NCBI RefSeq assembly: GCF_002266435.3
Contig: NZ_CP029426.2
Span: 496,001 to 560,000, forward strand
Length of the DNA: 64,000 nucleotides
Direction: 5' to 3'
Origin: Bradyrhizobium amphicarpaeae
GTDB lineage: Bacteria; Pseudomonadota; Alphaproteobacteria; Rhizobiales; Xanthobacteraceae
The notes beneath the pieces are model-generated. The model searched no databases. It was not told the DNA's origin and worked only from the letters and a program-made list of their open reading frames with translations. Position numbers and translations under genes: made by a program. Of this stretch, positions 1-8,087 are shown piece after piece. Within the stretch, counting starts at the first letter, position 1. The number at the start of each line of letters is the position of its first letter.

Positions 1-30
1 CGCCGGCGCGCGCGGCGGGCTTCAATTGGG

Positions 31-786
31 TCACGTTCGCCAATGGCTGCATCGCGTTTCCACCCATCTGACTAATTCGTTGAAGGTCATGGCGATCGCG
101 GCGACCATCACGACGCCGGCGAGGAGCTGCTTCATCTGGAAATTCTCGCCCCAGGTCGCGATCTGGTGGCCGATGCCGTCGCGCGAGGCGTACATCTCGG
201 CGAGGATCACGCCGGTGAGGTTGAAGATCATGGAGATCCGCAACGCCTCCAGCAGCACCGGCAGCATGCTCGGCAGATAGACCCGGAACGCGGTCTGCAT
301 CCGCGTGGCGCCATAGGAGCGCGCCACCGTCAGATGCTCGACCTTGACCGATTCCACCGCCGTCGTGGTCGACATGATCACGATGAAGATCGTGGAGAAG
401 AAGCCGAAGCCGACCTTCTGGGCGAAGCCGACCCCGAACACCAGGATGAACATCGGCAGGAAGATCGATTTCGGGATGCTGAAGGCGAAGAACAGCAGCG
501 GCTTCGCGACGTCGGCGAAATAGCGGTTCTCCGCGACCAGGAAGCCGATCAGCGCGCCGAACGGAACGGCAAGCGCGAACGCGGCCAGCACCTCGGTCGC
601 GGTCACCATCAGGTCCTTCTGCACGGCCGCGCGCTGCAGGAGATCGCCGAGCGTGGCGAACGTGTCGGACGCCGACGGCAGCAGACGCGGATTGACGATG
701 CCGGTGCGCGACAGCACCTCCCACAGCGCCAGGACCGCGACGATGATCGCGATCCGCGCAAGGTTGATGAGAAGCGTGCTCGGCAT
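31..786 (-). CDS. ABC transporter permease (SsuC/TauC type)
   Basis: This 251-residue integral membrane protein fits the inner-membrane permease of an importer of the nitrate/sulfonate/taurine class. It has hydrophobic segments near residues 7-25, 65-85, 90-115, 125-145, 185-200 and 220-240. A loop around residues 155-205 (SYGATRMQTAFRVYLPSMLP) matches the cytoplasmic EAA loop that contacts the ATPase. The start lies 6 bp after the stop of the substrate-binding gene, so the two are almost certainly co-transcribed. The matching ATPase is not seen and may lie beyond the left edge. The transported substrate cannot be read from sequence. Confidence 0.88.
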   Translation of the reverse strand: MPSTLLINLARIAIIVAVLALWEVLSRTGIVNPRLLPSASDTFATLGDLLQRAAVQKDLMVTATEVLAAFALAVPFGALIGFLVAENRYFADVAKPLLFFAFSIPKSIFLPMFILVFGVGFAQKVGFGFFSTIFIVIMSTTTAVESVKVEHLTVARSYGATRMQTAFRVYLPSMLPVLLEALRISMIFNLTGVILAEMYASRDGIGHQIATWGENFQMKQLLAGVVMVAAIAMTFNELVRWVETRCSHWRT

Positions 787-792
787 CGCGGC

Positions 793-1755
793 TTACTTGG
801 TCGGGACGGGCTTGAACTTGGTCGAGATCACGTCCTCGGCCGGCACGATGTCCTTGAGCCCGCCGAGCTTGGCGAGATCGAGCGAGAGCTGCACGGCGGC
901 GCTCACATTGGCCGCGCCCATGTCGCCGCTGGTCTCGAGCTTCATGATGGTGTTGTCGTATTCGAGGGCCGCGATCTCCGGCGGCATTTCGTAGAGCTCG
1001 GCGATCAGCTTGACGGTGACGTCGCGGTTGGCGCGCATGAACGCGACCGCGCCGTAGAGAGCATTCACGGCCTTCTGCACCAGCTGGGGTTTCGAGTCCG
1101 CGAGCTTGTCGAGCACGATCCAGCCCGCGGTGAGGTTCGGCGGCACCGCGGTCGAATAGTCGAGGATGCTCTTGGCCTCGCCGGATTTCGAGATCTGGAA
1201 GCTCAGCGGCGAATAGACCACGGCCGCCTCGACGTTGCCTGCGAGCAGATTGGGCACCAGGCCGCCACCGCCGACGGGCACGCGCGTGAAATCGATCTTC
1301 TTGTCCTGGATGGTCCACAGCGCCAGCAGGTCCGAGCCGGAGCCGGCCGCGGTGATCGCCACCTTCTTGCCGTTGAGATCCTTGACCTCGAGCGTGGATT
1401 TCGCCGGCACCATCAGCTGCCAGCCGAAATTGCCCATCGCGGCGTTGGCGACGATGCGCGACATCACGCCCTTCTTGCGTCCGGCGGAGACCAGCGACGG
1501 CGGATCGAGGATGATGTCGGCCGCGCCCGCGGCCATGCCTTCGAAGGTCTCGGCGCCGCTGCGATAGATCGTCAGCTCGGCCTGGATGCCTTCCTTCTCG
1601 AACAGCTTCTGGCGCACCGCCGTCTCGGCGATCGTCGTCGGCCAATAGGTCTTGGTGGGCAGGCCGACGCGGATGGTGTCGGCGGCGTTCGCGGGGCCGG
1701 CCAACATGGCGGCGGCAACCAGCGACAGGAACGCATGGCGGCGATTGATCTTCAT
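793..1755 (-). CDS. ABC transporter substrate-binding protein (NMT1/SsuA-like)
   Basis: This 320-residue periplasmic protein begins with a Sec signal peptide (basic residues, then a hydrophobic stretch ending ANAA near residue 24). The mature part has the NMT1/THI5-like fold: an early TKTYWP segment, then GAADIILDPPSLVSAG and LNGKKVAITAAGSGSD, typical of proteins that bind small anionic or aromatic ligands. It sits between a GntR/FCD regulator gene (49 bp upstream) and the permease (6 bp downstream). The three probably form an operon for uptake of an inducible carbon or sulfur source. The ligand is unknown. Confidence 0.87.
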   Translation of the reverse strand: MKINRRHAFLSLVAAAMLAGPANAADTIRVGLPTKTYWPTTIAETAVRQKLFEKEGIQAELTIYRSGAETFEGMAAGAADIILDPPSLVSAGRKKGVMSRIVANAAMGNFGWQLMVPAKSTLEVKDLNGKKVAITAAGSGSDLLALWTIQDKKIDFTRVPVGGGGLVPNLLAGNVEAAVVYSPLSFQISKSGEAKSILDYSTAVPPNLTAGWIVLDKLADSKPQLVQKAVNALYGAVAFMRANRDVTVKLIAELYEMPPEIAALEYDNTIMKLETSGDMGAANVSAAVQLSLDLAKLGGLKDIVPAEDVISTKFKPVPTK

Positions 1756-1804
1756 TGTTCTCTCCCGGTTTCTGTTTTTTTGCGTGCCGGATTGTTCCGG
1801 ATCG

Positions 1805-2533
1805 TCAAATCGTGCGGCTCACCTCCGCAATGCGCGAGGCGGCGAGCTCGACGAACTCCTTGGTGGTGCCGAAATGTTTTGACAACGCGCGAACTGCCGC
1901 ATCCGCGTCGCGCGTCGTCACGGCGGCGACGATCGCCTCGTGCTCGGCCTCGACGTCGCGCGGCTTGACGCCGGGCTCGCGGCGGATCGAGAGGCGGCGA
2001 TAGCGCTCGCTCTGCTCGTGCAAGACGTCGCGGAAGCCGAGCAGCCATGGCGAGCCGCAGGCATTGACCAGCGCACGGTGGAAGATGCGGTGACGGATCA
2101 CCCATTCCTCATAATGCACGGTCGGATCGTCGGGATAGTGATAGGGCACGGCCTTCAGGGCCGCCCAGGTCGATGTCACCGATGCGAGCCAGGCCTCGTC
2201 GCCGCGCTCGATCGAACGCCGCAGCGCAAGCCCTTCGATGTCGATCCGGGTCTGTGTCACGTCGGCGAGGTCGGCCAGCGACACCGGGCTGACGCGAAAG
2301 CCGCGCTGGTCCGAGGCCTGCACCAGCCCGTCGGCGACCAGCCGCGACAGCGCTTCGCGCACCGCGGCAAGGCTCACCGAGAACTGCTTGGCGAGGCCCG
2401 CGATATGCAGCTTCTGCGCCGGCAGCAGCCGCGCCGCCAGGATATCGGCGCGCAGCCGCTCGTGCAGCGCCGATGTCAGGCTGCGCGGACCATCGCCCGG
2501 GCTCCCGGACATATCGAACTGAAGCGGACCCAT
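1805..2533 (-). CDS. GntR family transcriptional regulator, FCD subfamily
   Basis: This one-component regulator has an N-terminal winged helix-turn-helix of GntR type (LTSALHERLRADILAARLLP, then KQFSVSLAAVREALSRL near residues 15-80). An all-helical FCD ligand-binding domain follows; the conserved Asp/His metal-site pattern is visible in TQTRIDIEGLALRRS and HRIFHRALVNACGSPWLL. The longer open frame starts at 2659. I chose 2533 (MGPLQFDMSG) because the extra N-terminus is compositionally poor and would cover a palindrome at 2579-2590; 2512 is an alternative start. It lies upstream of the ABC importer genes on the same strand, so it probably controls that operon. Confidence 0.83.
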   Translation of the reverse strand: MGPLQFDMSGSPGDGPRSLTSALHERLRADILAARLLPAQKLHIAGLAKQFSVSLAAVREALSRLVADGLVQASDQRGFRVSPVSLADLADVTQTRIDIEGLALRRSIERGDEAWLASVTSTWAALKAVPYHYPDDPTVHYEEWVIRHRIFHRALVNACGSPWLLGFRDVLHEQSERYRRLSIRREPGVKPRDVEAEHEAIVAAVTTRDADAAVRALSKHFGTTKEFVELAASRIAEVSRTI

Positions 2534-2578
2534 GGGGCGATGATTGCAAGCACGCGTTCCGAGGTCAACAGAAAATCG

Positions 2579-2590
2579 AAAATCGATTTT
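2579..2590. promoter_or_regulatory. AT-rich palindrome upstream of the GntR gene
   Basis: AAAATCGATTTT is a perfect 12-bp palindrome, preceded by a second partial copy (AAAATCG from 2572). It sits about 46 bp before the chosen GntR start in an otherwise GC-rich sequence. FCD-type GntR proteins usually bind short palindromes near their own promoter, so this is a candidate autoregulatory operator. No binding data are available. Confidence 0.4.
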
Positions 2591-2701
2591 TTGTAGCTCT
2601 GGTTGAGCGCGGGCGTTCGCCGCACGCTCGCCGCGATGGCATCCGAGCGCCGCAGCCACAATACTTTTCGCAATGACGGCGCAATCAGCGCCGCCACCGC
2701 C

Positions 2702-3568
2702 TCATCCGCACGCCCAGTCGAATTTCATCTCCTTGAAGTCGAGCTGCGCATTGCCGCCGCCGAAATTATAACCGCCGAAATATTCCTCGAACTCAACGTA
2801 GAACGGGCTCATCTCCGGCACCGCCTGGCACGGCCGCATGGTGCCGCCGAGATGGTTGGGCGCGTGGTCGTTGCTCCAGTCATGCAGGCGGAAATTGTCG
2901 CGGCCCGGCTTGCCGCCTTCATAATAGTAATAGGGCTGATAGCCGGTCGGCGGGTTGCCGTGCGTGTGCTCGTCTTGCGGACCCTTGCCGGCGTTGGGAT
3001 CACAGGCGCGCGGTGCGATCGCGATGGCGCGGGACTCGCCGAGATCGGAACGCGGCGATCCGCCCAGCATCTTCTTGGCGTAAGGCGGCGCGGCCTCGAA
3101 GAAGGCGCAGGCGCCGCCGACATCGAGCCAGCGCGGCCGCTCCGCCGTCGACAACGCAAGGGGCGCCGGCGGCGTCGCGAACGGACCGTCATATTCGGCG
3201 CGGGTCAGCAGCAGCGCGGCATATCCGTAGTCCAGAATGTCGGTCATCCGCGCGAGACGCGGATGCGAGCCGCGCGCCAGCACGGCCTCGCGCACTTCAG
3301 GATCGTCAGGCGCGCCGCCGTCATTGTGATCGGGCGCGGTGGCAAAGAACGACAATGCGACGATGTCCGCACCATGCACGCGATAGTCCTCCGGCAGCAG
3401 CAGCGTGAAGCCGTGCATCAAGGGATAGCCGGTGACGGGGTCGAGCGGCCATTGCGCGCTTGAGATGCCCGGCGGCAGCCCATAGACCCAACCCTGGTCG
3501 CGCGCGCGGTCGACAGGCCGCCCCAGCATCTGCAGATCATAAGCACGCGAAGGCAAGGCAAACGCCAC
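2702..3568 (-). CDS. Hypothetical protein, 288 aa
   Basis: I do not recognise this protein. It is a soluble-looking 288-residue chain with no signal peptide or membrane segment. It is rich in Pro, Gly and aromatic residues, with a Tyr run (YQPYYYYEGG) near residue 210 and a C-terminal FEEYFGGYNFGGGN stretch. Codon usage is GC-rich like its neighbours and the frame is open throughout, so it is very likely a real gene. It is flanked by the GntR gene, 168 bp away on the same strand, and by the divergent toxin-antitoxin pair. There is no evidence linking it functionally to either. Confidence 0.65.
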   Translation of the reverse strand: MAFALPSRAYDLQMLGRPVDRARDQGWVYGLPPGISSAQWPLDPVTGYPLMHGFTLLLPEDYRVHGADIVALSFFATAPDHNDGGAPDDPEVREAVLARGSHPRLARMTDILDYGYAALLLTRAEYDGPFATPPAPLALSTAERPRWLDVGGACAFFEAAPPYAKKMLGGSPRSDLGESRAIAIAPRACDPNAGKGPQDEHTHGNPPTGYQPYYYYEGGKPGRDNFRLHDWSNDHAPNHLGGTMRPCQAVPEMSPFYVEFEEYFGGYNFGGGNAQLDFKEMKFDWACG

Positions 3569-3901
3569 GGGTGGTCTCCAAACAAGAATGTCTCGGCGTT
3601 GAGGTGAGGGTTAGTCGCGGCCGGCAAGGATGGGGTTCGGGGGGATTATTAGCAACGCCGTCCTTCATTTTCGCCCGTCGTTCCCGCGAACGGCCGGACA
3701 CTTAACATAGGGAGAGGTTTGGCCAAGGCGAGTTGTTCGATATCCCGCATCTCGCAGCCGGTAGATCGCGCGGTATGGGCAGGACGATCGGGGACTGCTT
3801 GGAAGTTGTTGCGGAAAGGCCTATTGCTACGTTCAGCGAGGCAGCGATTTACATTCTCTTCGCGGCCTCCAACATCCCGTCCTCTCCAGGCAGCTCTGAC
3901 C
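3569..3901. other. Intergenic region, no recognised feature
   Basis: These 333 bp separate the divergent unknown gene from brnT. They must hold both promoters, but I see no clear -35/-10 pair, operator or repeat. Open frames crossing this stretch lack gene-like composition. Confidence 0.5.
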
Positions 3902-4192
3902 ATGCAGTTCGAGTTCGATTGGGACCCGATCAAGGCGGAGAGCAATCGGAGCAAGCATGGGGTCGCGTTCGACGCGGCCATGGGCGTGTTCAGCGACCCG
4001 CTGGCCCTGTCGCTACTCGACAATGAGTCTGGCGAAGGGGAGGAGCGATGGGTTACCATGGGCCGGAACTCGGCAGGTACCTTGCTTCTTGTCGTTCATA
4101 CCTATGTCGAACCGGCGGCGGACCGGGCCGCGATCCGCATCATCTCGGCACGCTACCCGAGCCGCCGCGAGATCAGGTCTTATGAAGGTTGA
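3902..4192 (+). CDS. brnT: BrnT family toxin of a type II toxin-antitoxin system
   Basis: This 96-residue protein has the BrnT (DUF497) signature. It begins MQFEFDWDPIKAESNRSKHG, followed by VAFDAAMGVFSDP, and ends with IRIISARYPSRREIRSYE, matching the family's xRxISARxxxxxExxxYE ending. BrnT is a RelE-like ribonuclease that inhibits translation. The start at 3902 was chosen because family members begin at this motif; the frame extends upstream to 3719 without homology. An antitoxin-type gene follows 11 bp downstream, the usual toxin-first order of BrnTA modules. Confidence 0.86.
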   Translation: MQFEFDWDPIKAESNRSKHGVAFDAAMGVFSDPLALSLLDNESGEGEERWVTMGRNSAGTLLLVVHTYVEPAADRAAIRIISARYPSRREIRSYEG

Positions 4193-4203
4193 TCGGTGAT
4201 CCG

Positions 4204-4404
4204 ATGAAGGACGAATACGATTTCTCGACCGCCACGCGCGGCAAGTTCTTCCGGAAAGGCGCTCGCCTTGTGCCGCCGGTTCACTTGGAACCCGAGGTTT
4301 TGACCTACCTCTCGGATCTCGCCGAGACTCAAGGCACCTCGCTGAACGACCTCGTGAATACTCTCCTCAAGGGAGACATCGAGCGCCTCGATGCAGAGAA
4401 ATAG
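4204..4404 (+). CDS. brnA: BrnA-like antitoxin
   Basis: This 66-residue protein contains TRGKFFRKGARLVPPVHLEP followed by a short helix-rich C-terminus (VLTYLSDLAETQGTSLNDLVNTLL). This is a ribbon-helix-helix-like pattern seen in BrnA antitoxins that bind BrnT and repress the shared promoter. The ATG at 4204 is preferred over an in-frame TTG at 4189, which would overlap the toxin stop codon. Close spacing to brnT supports one transcript. Confidence 0.8.
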   Translation: MKDEYDFSTATRGKFFRKGARLVPPVHLEPEVLTYLSDLAETQGTSLNDLVNTLLKGDIERLDAEK

Positions 4405-4444
4405 CACTCGCCGCTACCATAGACCTGCCCCAGTGGAGGCGGCG

Positions 4445-4618
4445 ATGAAGGTTTTCAAATGGAATGACGATCTGGGTGTAGTTCTTACCCAGGAACTGAT
4501 CGACAAGCTTGGGCTCAAGGAAGGTGATGACATCGAAATCACCCTTTTCGGTGGAAGCGGGATTGCTGTCGAGACCATGGATTGCGACGACCGTCCGCGC
4601 GGAAACCCGCCGCGCTGA
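4445..4618 (+). CDS. AbrB/MazE-like small protein (orphan antitoxin candidate)
   Basis: This 57-residue protein starts MKVFKWNDDLGVVLTQELI, then DKLGLKEGDDIEITLFG. That is the swapped-hairpin pattern of AbrB/SpoVT/MazE domains. These often act as DNA-binding antitoxins paired with a MazF or PIN-domain toxin, but no such partner follows. It lies 40 bp after brnA on the same strand, so it may be a decayed second module or an accessory regulator of the same locus. The last ten residues look non-conserved. Confidence 0.6.
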   Translation: MKVFKWNDDLGVVLTQELIDKLGLKEGDDIEITLFGGSGIAVETMDCDDRPRGNPPR

Positions 4619-5111
4619 ATTCTGGCTTCGGCAAGTGCCTTTTCAAGCCCGGCTTGGCCCCGTAACCCATTGATCCGACAACCGCCGTCTACTTTGCATG
4701 GGGTTGTTTCGACGGTTTCAGGGTGTGATCAGCTCATTATATTCCAATAATCCAAAATTTCTATTTACCCGAACCGCGACACACCCTATGCTCCACCCCA
4801 ACTCACCCCCCGGTAAGGGACGGATCGCGATCGTCAGGGTTCGTGGGGTGAGGGGCGGTGGACGCGGGCAGCGTCGGCGCCAGATGCGGTCGCAGGGCGG
4901 GTTCCCGTGAGCGATCAGCGGGCGCGTGTACGACGGTGCTGCCTCGCGTACGGCAAAATCGTGTGGTCGTGACGCCCGACATTCCGGCGTCAAGTTTTGC
5001 AGTGGTGCGATCGTCCGACCGGACGGCGCATCCGATGACAGCTGCAAGGCGACGGTGGCAACGGGAAATCGTCTCACCGGCGAGAGCGCGACATAAGCCG
5101 TTTCAACCATC

Positions 5112-5224
5112 GCGCAGGGAAGGCCGGGCATCCGGTCGCACCTGTTTCTCCCCTGTGAGCGACTATCACGCACTCACGCACAGGGGTCTTGCGGGTGCCA
5201 GCCGGTGCCCGGCCTTCCCTGCGC
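5112..5224. repeat. Nested inverted repeat, 19-bp outer arms
   Basis: The outer arms are GCGCAGGGAAGGCCGGGCA at 5112-5130 and its exact reverse complement at 5206-5224. Nested inside are CCCCTGTG (5150-5157) and CACAGGGG (5179-5186). The whole could fold into a long cruciform or RNA hairpin. The exact symmetry and absence of coding suggest a member of an interspersed repeat family. Confidence 0.7.
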
Positions 5225-5317
5225 CCTTCCATTTCGAAGGGCCGCAAAACCCAAGCAAAACCCGGGCGCAATCCGCCGCGGGATCGCGATTTGCTGTTTG
5301 CCTGCTGTCTTGAAGCC

Positions 5318-5400
5318 GTCATTGCGAGCGAAGCGAAGCAATCCAGATTCTTCGACGTCGCGCTTCTGGATTGCTTCGTCGCTTCACTCCTCGCAATGAC
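5318..5400. repeat. REP-like palindromic repeat (GTCATTGCGAG family), copy 1
   Basis: The left arm begins GTCATTGCGAGCGAAGCGAA and the right arm ends in its near reverse complement, with AGCAATCCAG/CTGGATTGCT inside. The same element recurs at 25941-26026 in this window. Such elements are short intergenic hairpins dispersed through bradyrhizobial genomes. Confidence 0.8.
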
Positions 5401-5428
5401 GATCGGGCCATCGGGGACGCCGCGATTG

Positions 5429-7876
5429 TCACCCCCTTCGTCGCGCCACCGACGCATCCACGACGTTCTCGACTTCCTCGCGCCAGTTCAAAATTTCCAT
5501 CGCCAGAACCGGGTGATTGAAACCCTTGAGCTGGAGATCGTCGAGCGGCTGGGCTTCGACCCATTGTTCGACGATGCCGTAGACGCGGCGGCTGACCACG
5601 ATCTGGTTCGGCTTGGCCTCGCCGCACAGCCGCGAGGCGAGGTTGGTGACGCTGCCGATCGCGGCATATTCCAGCCGCTGCTCGAAGCCGACCTGGCCGA
5701 GCGTGGCATAGCCGACCGCGATGCCGATGCCGAAGCCGAGGCTGTGCCCGCGGTTGCGCCAGCGCTCGGTCAGGGGGCCGATCGTGTCGCGCATCTCCAC
5801 GGCCATCTTCACGGCGCGCTGGGTGTGGTCCTCGAACTGGATCGGCGCGTTAAACAGGATCATCACGCCGTCGCCGGCATATTTGTCGAGCGTGCCCTCG
5901 TATTTGAAGATCAGCTTGCCGAGCGCGGCGTGATATTCGCGCAGCACGTTCATCGCCTCTTCCGGCTCGGTCGCTTCCGTGAACGCGGTGAAGCCGCGCA
6001 GATCGCAGAACACCACCGTCACCTCGCGGCGCTGGCTGGTGAGCAGGCCTTCCGGGCTGTCGGAGGACGCGATCAGCTGCGCCACCTGCGGCGCCAGGAA
6101 ACGCTCCAGCTTGCGGATGCGCTCGATCTCGCCGAGCTGGGTCTTGACGCGCTCCTCCAGCGACTTGTTCCAGTCCTTGAGTTGCTCGGTCTGCATCCGC
6201 AGCTTGTCGGCCTGGGCGCGCACGGTCTCGTTCGCGGTCTCCAGTGCGTGGCTCTTGTGGTCGACCTCGGTGAACAGTCGCGCATTGCGCATCGCCAGCA
6301 CGGCCTGGTTGGCGAAGGTGCGCATCAGGCCGATGATGCTGGCGGCGAACTCGCCGCTCGCGCGACGCAGCACGACCAGCGCGCCGAGCGTGCCCTGTTG
6401 GTCGACCAGCGGCACGACCAGCACCGAGTGGAAGCCGGCCGCGATCGCGACCTCGCGCAACGGCTGCTCGCCGGCCTGGTCGATGTCGGCAAGCGCGATC
6501 GGCTCGCCGCATCTCGCGGCATCGCTGAGGATGTTCTCGCCTTCGTCGATGGTGACGTGGGCGCCGTCGGCGGATTTATCGATGCCGCCGGCCTCGACCA
6601 GGTTGAAGCGGCGCGTCTCGGCATCGAAGCCGTAGATCAGCACGGCGTCGGCATGGGTGATCTCGATCGCGCGCGCGGCGATCGTCGGCAGCACGGCGTT
6701 GAGATCGAGCGAGGAGGCGACGGCGCGGCCGACTTCCTCCAGCACCTTCAGCTCGTTGATCGACTGCGCCAGATCGCGCGTGCGCTCCTCGACCTTGGTC
6801 TCCAGGTCCGAATAGGTCTCCTGGATCTGGCCTGCCATGCGGTTGAACTGGCTGGCGAGGTCTTCCAGCTCGTCCGAGGTCTTCACGTCGATGCGGTGGC
6901 TGAAATCGCCTTCGCCGAGCCTGTGCGCGCCGTCGCGCAGCGCCGTGATCGGGATGATCATGCGGCGTGCCAGCAGCGTGCCGGCGAGAATTGCGACCAT
7001 CAGCCCCATGCCGATCAGCAGCGCGATGCGCACCAGCTGGTCGCGGATCGGCATCAGGGCCTGCGTGGTCGGCTGCTCGAACAGCACGCTCCAGCCGAGC
7101 TTCGGCACCGTGCTGGCGGCGCTCATCACCGATTGGCCGTTGAAGTCGGTGCCCGAACTGTCGCCCTCATGGCCGGGCGCGATCGCGGCCGCGACCTGCG
7201 GCAGCTTCGACAGATCCTTGCCGACATCGGGCCCCTTCGACGACGTCGCCAGCACGCGGCCGCGGGGATCGACGACATAGGCAAAGGCGGCCTTGCCGAC
7301 CTGCGCGTCGGACAGGAAGTCGGAGAGAAAGCCGAGATCGATCTCGGCCACGGTGACGCCGGCATTGAAGCCGGAATGCGCCACCGAGATCGACATCAGC
7401 GGCGTCCTGTCGGCGAACCAGGCCGGCGCATAGCTGACGCCGCGGGCGACCGTATCGGTGAAGCGCATGTCGCGCGAGAGGTCGGCGTTGCTGCCGGTCG
7501 TGGTCGACTGGCGCGAGACCCGCAGCACCTCGCGGCCTTCGCCGTTGAGCTGGAACAGCTGGTTGACCACCGAGACCTGGTGCAGCAGCGAGGCGTAGTC
7601 GGCGCGGCGCTTTTCGAGCGTGTCCTGGCTCGCCCGCGTCACCCAGCTGATCTGGCGATCGAGCTCGGAGATCGACTGCTCGATCCGCCGGGCGGCGGCC
7701 TGCGCCTTGTCCTCGAGGCCGTCGGTCAGCTGGGTCCTGGTGGCGCGGTAGGAGATCCAGGTCTCCATCGCGCCGTTGACGGCGAGCACGAACACGACGA
7801 GGCCGACGAGGGAGACGACATATTTGGCGAACAGGCCCTCGCGCAGAAACCGTGTCTTGTCGTTCGCTCCTGCCAT
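5429..7876 (-). CDS. Membrane sensor adenylate/guanylate cyclase (Cache-HAMP-GAF-cyclase)
   Basis: This 815-residue inner-membrane class III nucleotide cyclase has TM1 near residues 17-40 and a periplasmic Cache-like sensor at about 45-280. TM2 lies near 288-310, a HAMP segment around 310-365, a GAF domain about 375-530 and a coiled coil about 535-580. The C-terminal catalytic domain spans about 595-790. Both metal-binding aspartates are present (FCDLRGFT and DKYAGDGVM). Where many adenylate cyclases have IGDTVNLA, this one has IGSVTNLASRL, so the usual substrate-defining Asp is replaced by Ser while the following Asn and Arg remain. It probably makes cAMP in response to an external small molecule. 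It stands alone. Confidence 0.87.
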   Translation of the reverse strand: MAGANDKTRFLREGLFAKYVVSLVGLVVFVLAVNGAMETWISYRATRTQLTDGLEDKAQAAARRIEQSISELDRQISWVTRASQDTLEKRRADYASLLHQVSVVNQLFQLNGEGREVLRVSRQSTTTGSNADLSRDMRFTDTVARGVSYAPAWFADRTPLMSISVAHSGFNAGVTVAEIDLGFLSDFLSDAQVGKAAFAYVVDPRGRVLATSSKGPDVGKDLSKLPQVAAAIAPGHEGDSSGTDFNGQSVMSAASTVPKLGWSVLFEQPTTQALMPIRDQLVRIALLIGMGLMVAILAGTLLARRMIIPITALRDGAHRLGEGDFSHRIDVKTSDELEDLASQFNRMAGQIQETYSDLETKVEERTRDLAQSINELKVLEEVGRAVASSLDLNAVLPTIAARAIEITHADAVLIYGFDAETRRFNLVEAGGIDKSADGAHVTIDEGENILSDAARCGEPIALADIDQAGEQPLREVAIAAGFHSVLVVPLVDQQGTLGALVVLRRASGEFAASIIGLMRTFANQAVLAMRNARLFTEVDHKSHALETANETVRAQADKLRMQTEQLKDWNKSLEERVKTQLGEIERIRKLERFLAPQVAQLIASSDSPEGLLTSQRREVTVVFCDLRGFTAFTEATEPEEAMNVLREYHAALGKLIFKYEGTLDKYAGDGVMILFNAPIQFEDHTQRAVKMAVEMRDTIGPLTERWRNRGHSLGFGIGIAVGYATLGQVGFEQRLEYAAIGSVTNLASRLCGEAKPNQIVVSRRVYGIVEQWVEAQPLDDLQLKGFNHPVLAMEILNWREEVENVVDASVARRRG

Positions 7877-8087
7877 CCCGATCCTCTTGCGCCGCCATCG
7901 ACGCCGGCGCTGCGGGGTCCTTCTATCACAATTCGGGCCAAAGGGCCGCCGGGCAACCGGCGTGGTTACTCGCGGTGGCCGGTAAAAAGGGATGGAGTGA
8001 AAGCGGCCTCCTCCGTTCGGAGGAAGCCTTGAGCGGCGCGGCTGGTGTAAGCGGATGGCCTTGGAGCCAGGCCCGCGAATCCGCCCA

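Larger units (their letters stand above)
4619..5428. other. 810-bp intergenic stretch made largely of repeats
   Basis: No convincing gene is present. Open frames here have poor composition and overlap one another on both strands. The stretch holds an AT-richer block near 4738-4775, a long nested inverted repeat (5112-5224) and a REP-like palindrome (5318-5400). It looks like an accumulation site for interspersed elements between the toxin-antitoxin locus and the cyclase gene. Confidence 0.6.
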
